A stretch of DNA of 8,122 bases, taken from assembly GCA_044370695.1 (NCBI GenBank), contig JBILVB010000168.1, positions 1-8,122 of the forward strand, in the 5' to 3' direction. Position 1 is the stretch's first letter; every line of letters begins with the position of its first letter. Of the stretch, positions 4,810 to 8,122 are shown one piece after another. Made by a program: the position numbers and the translations under genes. The notes beneath the pieces were generated by a model. The model saw nothing but the letters and a program-made list of their open reading frames with translations. It ran no database searches and was not told the DNA's origin. The DNA is from JBEIFW01 sp044370695 (GTDB lineage Bacteria > Actinomycetota > Acidimicrobiia > Acidimicrobiales > Ilumatobacteraceae).

Positions 4810-6873
4810 ATGCACGACGACCGCCGACACCCTTTCGACAGTGGAGCCAAGAGCGCCTCCCCGGCGTTGCTCCCCCACGTCGTCGGCCTCGACGGTCTGC
4901 GTGGTCTCGCCGTGGTCGGCGTACTCGCCTACCACCTCGGTGTACCCGGATTCGGCGGCGGCTTCCTCGGCGTCTCGCTGTTCTTCACCCTGTCCGGCTA
5001 CCTGATCACCGCACTCCTGCTGGTCGAACACGACCGCACCGGTCGCATCGACCTGCGCGGGTTCTGGGGTCGGCGGGCGCGCCGCCTGCTGCCGGCGGCC
5101 CTCGCCTGCCTCGCCGTCGTGGTCGTCGTCGGCCAGGGAATCGGCGGTGGCTCGGGACTCGCGGGCGACGTCCAGGCCGCCGTGTTCGACGTTGCGAACT
5201 GGCGGTTCTTGCTCGCCGACCGTTCCTACGCCGAGCTGTTCGACGGCGCTTCACCGGTGCTCCATTACTGGTCGCTCTCGATCGAAGAGCAGTGCTACCT
5301 CGTGCTTCCCCTCGTCGTCTGGTGGGCGCTGCGTCGCCCCGGTCGCGCCGGGCGGCTGCGGCTGGGCGCAGCGCTCGGCCTTCTCGCCGTTGCCTCCGCC
5401 GGCGCGCAGGTCGTCGCCGGCGGCCGGTTCGATCTCGTCTACTACGGCACCCACACCCGGGCGGCCGAGGTGCTCGTGGGAGGGTTGGCTGCGCTGGTGC
5501 TGCCGCCGGCGGTGCTTCGGCGTTGCGGTGCCCGGGGGCAGCGCACGCTCGCCGTGGTCGGCGCCGGGGGTCTGGGGGCGCTGGCGGTCCTCTGGGTCAC
5601 GACGACCCTGGACAGCGGCTGGCTGGCCGGCGGTGGGCTCGCCGTGGTCGGGGTGTTCAATGCCGCCGTCGTGGTCGGTGCGGTCGGCCGCCGCGTCGGT
5701 CGGGTGCTGTCGTGGCGGCCGTTGATCGCCGCCGGCCGGTACAGCTACGGCCTGTACCTGTACCACTGGCCGATCGTGGTGTGGCTCGACGAGGAGCGCA
5801 CCGGGCTGTCCGGGGTGGCGCTCGGCGCGCTCCGGTTGTCGCTGTCGATCCTGTTCGCCGTCGCGTCGCACCACCTGCTGGAGCTCCGGTTCCGGCTGCC
5901 GTACCGCATACCGGCCGGGACCGCGCGCCTGGCTGCGGTGTTGACCTCGGTGACCGTCCTGGTCGCCACGATCGGGCTGTCGGGACGCTCCGTTCGCCCC
6001 GCGGCGGCGGCACTGGCGATGTTCGGCCGAACGGACACCCCGGCCTCAGTCGTCACCGACGACGTGCCGCCACGCGACGCGGTCGTGCTGACGATGGCCG
6101 ACCTCGCGGCGCCGGCGAGCTCGTCCGAGGCGATGGTTCCGAGCACGCTGGGCGCCGGCAGCGCGGCCGTGACGGTACCCCGCCGACCGGCGGTGGTCTG
6201 GCTGGTGGGTGACTCAGTCGCCTACCTCCTGGGTCGATCGCTGGGCGGTGGAGGTGTGAGCGGACAACCCCGGTGGGTGAACCTCGGGATCCCGTCGTGC
6301 GACGGAGCGCGCGGCTACCCCCGCATGCGGCTCGCCACCGGGATGGTGGTGGAGGAGGCGCCGCCGTGTGGCGAATGGGAGCGGGACTGGGCCGCGGCGG
6401 CCGCGGTCGATCCACCCGACGAGGTCCTGCTCGTGCTCGGGGCCACGACGGTCGTCGACCGGTGGATGGAGGGTCGTTGGCGCAGTCCGTGCGACGCTGC
6501 GTTTCGGGACTGGTACCGGCCGGAGGTCGAGGCGCGCTTGGCCTGGCTCCTGTCGAGTACCCGGGCGCGGGTGACCTTCGTGGTTCCGGCGGCGCCCGAC
6601 GGCTCCGCACGTGCCTTCGTCCCCAAGGACGTCGACGATCGCAAGAGCTGCTTGGACGTGGTCTACCGGAGCATCGCGGAGGGCTCGCCGGCGGCCGGCC
6701 GGGTCGGGATCAGCGACCTCGGCGCGTACGTCTGCCCACCCGAACAGGGGGCGTGCCGGCCGTTGCGCGCCGACGGGTTGCACTACGAAGGCGCCCCAGC
6801 GCTCGAGGTCGCAGCCTGGCTGCTGACCACCTTGCCCGGTGGGCCCGGCCTCAGCGGTGGTGGTCGCGCTTGA
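4810..6873 (+). CDS. Membrane O-acyltransferase, acyltransferase-3 domain fused to C-terminal SGNH domain (OafA/YrhL type)
   Basis: A 687-residue fusion predicted to carry acyl (commonly acetyl) groups across the membrane and place them on an extracytoplasmic glycan or similar acceptor. The N-terminal Acyl3 domain (about 23-360) begins GLDGLRGLAVVGVLAYH and has the family R-X10-H motif (R31, H42), GVSLFFTLSGYLI (54-66), the loop FWGRRARRLLP (85-95) and YWSLSIEEQCYLVLP (153-167). About ten membrane helices are visible, plus an eleventh (about 373-391) that would place the tail outside. After a Ser/Thr/Pro/Ala-rich linker (393-460) comes the SGNH domain, with GDSV (nucleophile S469) and DGLHY (D655, H658). 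The domain has six cysteines (497, 520, 561, 614, 642, 649), possibly three disulfides. The usual oxyanion Asn block is not obvious; LGATTVVDRW (543-552) sits there. The ATG at 4810 lacks a clear ribosome site. The acceptor is unknown. Confidence 0.93.
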   Translation: MHDDRRHPFDSGAKSASPALLPHVVGLDGLRGLAVVGVLAYHLGVPGFGGGFLGVSLFFTLSGYLITALLLVEHDRTGRIDLRGFWGRRARRLLPAALACLAVVVVVGQGIGGGSGLAGDVQAAVFDVANWRFLLADRSYAELFDGASPVLHYWSLSIEEQCYLVLPLVVWWALRRPGRAGRLRLGAALGLLAVASAGAQVVAGGRFDLVYYGTHTRAAEVLVGGLAALVLPPAVLRRCGARGQRTLAVVGAGGLGALAVLWVTTTLDSGWLAGGGLAVVGVFNAAVVVGAVGRRVGRVLSWRPLIAAGRYSYGLYLYHWPIVVWLDEERTGLSGVALGALRLSLSILFAVASHHLLELRFRLPYRIPAGTARLAAVLTSVTVLVATIGLSGRSVRPAAAALAMFGRTDTPASVVTDDVPPRDAVVLTMADLAAPASSSEAMVPSTLGAGSAAVTVPRRPAVVWLVGDSVAYLLGRSLGGGGVSGQPRWVNLGIPSCDGARGYPRMRLATGMVVEEAPPCGEWERDWAAAAAVDPPDEVLLVLGATTVVDRWMEGRWRSPCDAAFRDWYRPEVEARLAWLLSSTRARVTFVVPAAPDGSARAFVPKDVDDRKSCLDVVYRSIAEGSPAAGRVGISDLGAYVCPPEQGACRPLRADGLHYEGAPALEVAAWLLTTLPGGPGLSGGGRA

Positions 6874-8068
6874 TCTCGTACATGGCGAAGTCGGCGGCGG
6901 CCAGCCACTCGGCGGCCCCGCTGATCGTCGGATCGAGCGGGACCATGCCGATCGACACGCCCACCGACACGATCGCCCCGCTCGGCAGGGCGATGGGCTC
7001 GCCGATCGAGTGCTCGACGCGGGCCGACACGTTGCGCGCCGTGGCCTCGGTGAGCCCGGTGGCGAGCACGACGAACTCGTCGCCGCCGAGGCGAGCGGCG
7101 AGGTCGTTGCCCCGCAAGCTGCTGCGCAGCCGCGCGCCGACCTCCCGGAGCACGACGTCGCCGGCCTCGTGACCGTGCTCGTCGTTGATCGGTTTGAACC
7201 GGTCGAGGTCGAGGTAGAGCAGGATCGACGGCACCCCTGCCCCGTGGAACTCCTCGACGGCCTGGTTGAGCCGGTCCTCGAGCTGCATGCGGTTCGGCAG
7301 GCCGGTCAACGCATCGTGCATCGCTGCGCTGCGCAGCTTCTCCGCGTCGTGGCGCTGTCCGGTGATGTCTCGGGCGAGGACGGCGAAGCGGTCCGGGGCG
7401 CTCGGGTCCTCCTCGGTGCACAGGACCACGGCCGAGGTCGGCAGCAAGCGACCCGGGAACGGCTCGAACTCGAGCTCTCCTTCCCAGATGCCGGCCCGCG
7501 AGGCCGTCGGGAGCGCGTCGTTCAGATAGACCTCGTAGGAGTCGTCCGTGAGCCGGTCCTCGAACCGGATCTCCGGTTCGCCGGCGCCTTCCTCGAGGCC
7601 GAGCAGCGCCGACGACGTCGCGTTGACGTAGTCGAGAGCGCCCGATCCGTACCGCCCGATGATCACCATGTCCGGCGCGTTGTCGAGCAGCTGGTTGATG
7701 AGTGCGAGCTGCTGGCGGGAGGCGAGCCAGGCCGTGTGGTCGACACACACGGTGATCACGTGTCGATCGCCCAGCGGTGCGCCGTGGACGAGCACGATCC
7801 GCCCGTCGATCTCGATCTCCTTGACCCGGGCGGTCCGGTACGTGTGTGCCGCGACGATCAGCTCGGGAAGCTCGGCGCCCCCCTCGACGCTCGCCGGGAG
7901 TACCGCGTCGAGCGGCGCCCCGGCCCGGCTGCGGACGTCGGCACCGAACAGTGCCTCGGCGGCGGCGTTGGCGGCCACGAGGGTGTGCGCGCCGAGGTCG
8001 TCGAGGTCGGCGGCGGGTTCCCAGACGGTGACCGCAACGGGGAGGGCGTCGAAGAGGGCGTCGAACAT
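6851..8068 (-). CDS. PAS-PAS-GGDEF diguanylate cyclase
   Basis: A 405-residue protein predicted to make c-di-GMP from two GTP. There are no membrane segments, so it is probably a soluble sensor-cyclase. PAS-like domain 1 spans about 1-110 (DALPVAVTVWEP, then VAANAAAEALFG). PAS domain 2 spans about 121-238 and ends LARDITGQRHDAEKLR, the common PAS-to-GGDEF joint. The GGDEF domain (about 248-405) has HDALTGLPNR (251-260), metal-binding D287 in DLDRFKPIND, the HGHEAGD loop, and an intact GGDEF active site at 328-332. RGND at 319-322 lies exactly five residues upstream and fits the RxxD inhibitory site, so product inhibition is likely. The ATG at 8068 is chosen because PAS 1 begins immediately. 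A GTG at 8113 would translate the poly-G tract. There is no clear ribosome site. The gene converges on the acyltransferase gene and overlaps its last 23 bp. PAS ligands are unknown. Confidence 0.93.
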   Translation of the reverse strand: MFDALFDALPVAVTVWEPAADLDDLGAHTLVAANAAAEALFGADVRSRAGAPLDAVLPASVEGGAELPELIVAAHTYRTARVKEIEIDGRIVLVHGAPLGDRHVITVCVDHTAWLASRQQLALINQLLDNAPDMVIIGRYGSGALDYVNATSSALLGLEEGAGEPEIRFEDRLTDDSYEVYLNDALPTASRAGIWEGELEFEPFPGRLLPTSAVVLCTEEDPSAPDRFAVLARDITGQRHDAEKLRSAAMHDALTGLPNRMQLEDRLNQAVEEFHGAGVPSILLYLDLDRFKPINDEHGHEAGDVVLREVGARLRSSLRGNDLAARLGGDEFVVLATGLTEATARNVSARVEHSIGEPIALPSGAIVSVGVSIGMVPLDPTISGAAEWLAAADFAMYEIKRDHHR

Positions 8069-8094
8069 TGGTGCGGCGGGGCCACGCGCGTGCG

Positions 8095-8106
8095 CCCCCC
8101 CCCCCC
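8095..8106. repeat. Homopolymer run of 12 C (G on the coding strand of the cyclase)
   Basis: Twelve uninterrupted C bases lie 26 bases before the cyclase ATG, in a C-rich low-complexity edge that continues to the end of the window. A perfect 10-bp palindrome, CACGCGCGTG (8083-8092), lies between the run and the gene. The tract may sit in the cyclase promoter or leader, or may be an error-prone contig end. No gene is visible in 8069-8122. Confidence 0.8.
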
Positions 8107-8122
8107 ACCCCACCGCCCACCC

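Noticed and set aside
4563..6212. A 549-codon open frame across rnhA and the acyltransferase gene
   Set aside because: It is out of frame with two well-recognised proteins, and its translation is Arg-rich without motifs.
8069..8113. Cyclase start at GTG 8113 (first residues GWGGGAHARGPAAP)
   Set aside because: It would translate the poly-G run into a glycine stretch. The PAS domain begins directly at the ATG at 8068.
1..8122. tRNA, rRNA, CRISPR array, insertion sequence or phage attachment site
   Set aside because: No cloverleaf-like segment, regularly spaced repeats, transposase motif or terminal inverted repeats were seen on either strand. Nearly all the window is covered by the seven genes listed.

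Overview
The window is GC-rich (roughly 70% by eye) with strongly GC-biased third codon positions. It reads as a high-GC actinobacterial chromosome. Support comes from a homodimeric-type pyruvate dehydrogenase E1 (AceE) close to the mycobacterial form, an HhH-GPD-type protein of a family known mainly from actinobacteria, and frequent GTG starts with stop/start overlaps. A lineage such as Acidimicrobiia is a guess from general style, not shown by the sequence.

Layout. Positions 1-4268 hold a minus-strand run, read right to left: aceE, an HhH-GPD-type DNA repair-like protein, a left-handed beta-helix sugar-nucleotide N-acetyltransferase (WbpD/WlbB-like), and the N-terminal third of a DegT/DnrJ/EryC1/StrS aminotransferase that runs off the left edge. 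Two of the three junctions are 4-base GTGA stop/start overlaps, so the run is probably one operon. A 61-bp divergent gap (4269-4329) separates aceE from the plus-strand rnhA (RNase HI). rnhA is followed 42 bp later by a 687-residue membrane acyltransferase (acyltransferase 3 + SGNH). That gene converges on, and overlaps by 23 bp, a minus-strand PAS-PAS-GGDEF diguanylate cyclase, whose start lies near the right edge behind a 12-base C run.

How the genes fit together. The acetyltransferase and aminotransferase form a recognisable pair for making an N-acetylated amino-sugar nucleotide (3-amino type in the best characterised systems), a precursor of surface glycan. The Acyl3-SGNH protein would O-acylate an extracytoplasmic glycan or similar acceptor, and the cyclase would make c-di-GMP, a signal that often controls surface polysaccharide. 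A shared envelope theme is plausible but is inference: these genes lie in three separate transcription units. aceE, the HhH protein and rnhA are housekeeping or repair functions.

I see no mobile element, CRISPR array, RNA gene or clearly new multi-gene system. The oddest features are the mixed-function operon, the HhH protein without recognisable glycosylase catalytic residues, the palindrome-rich aceE/rnhA gap and the poly-C tract before the cyclase.
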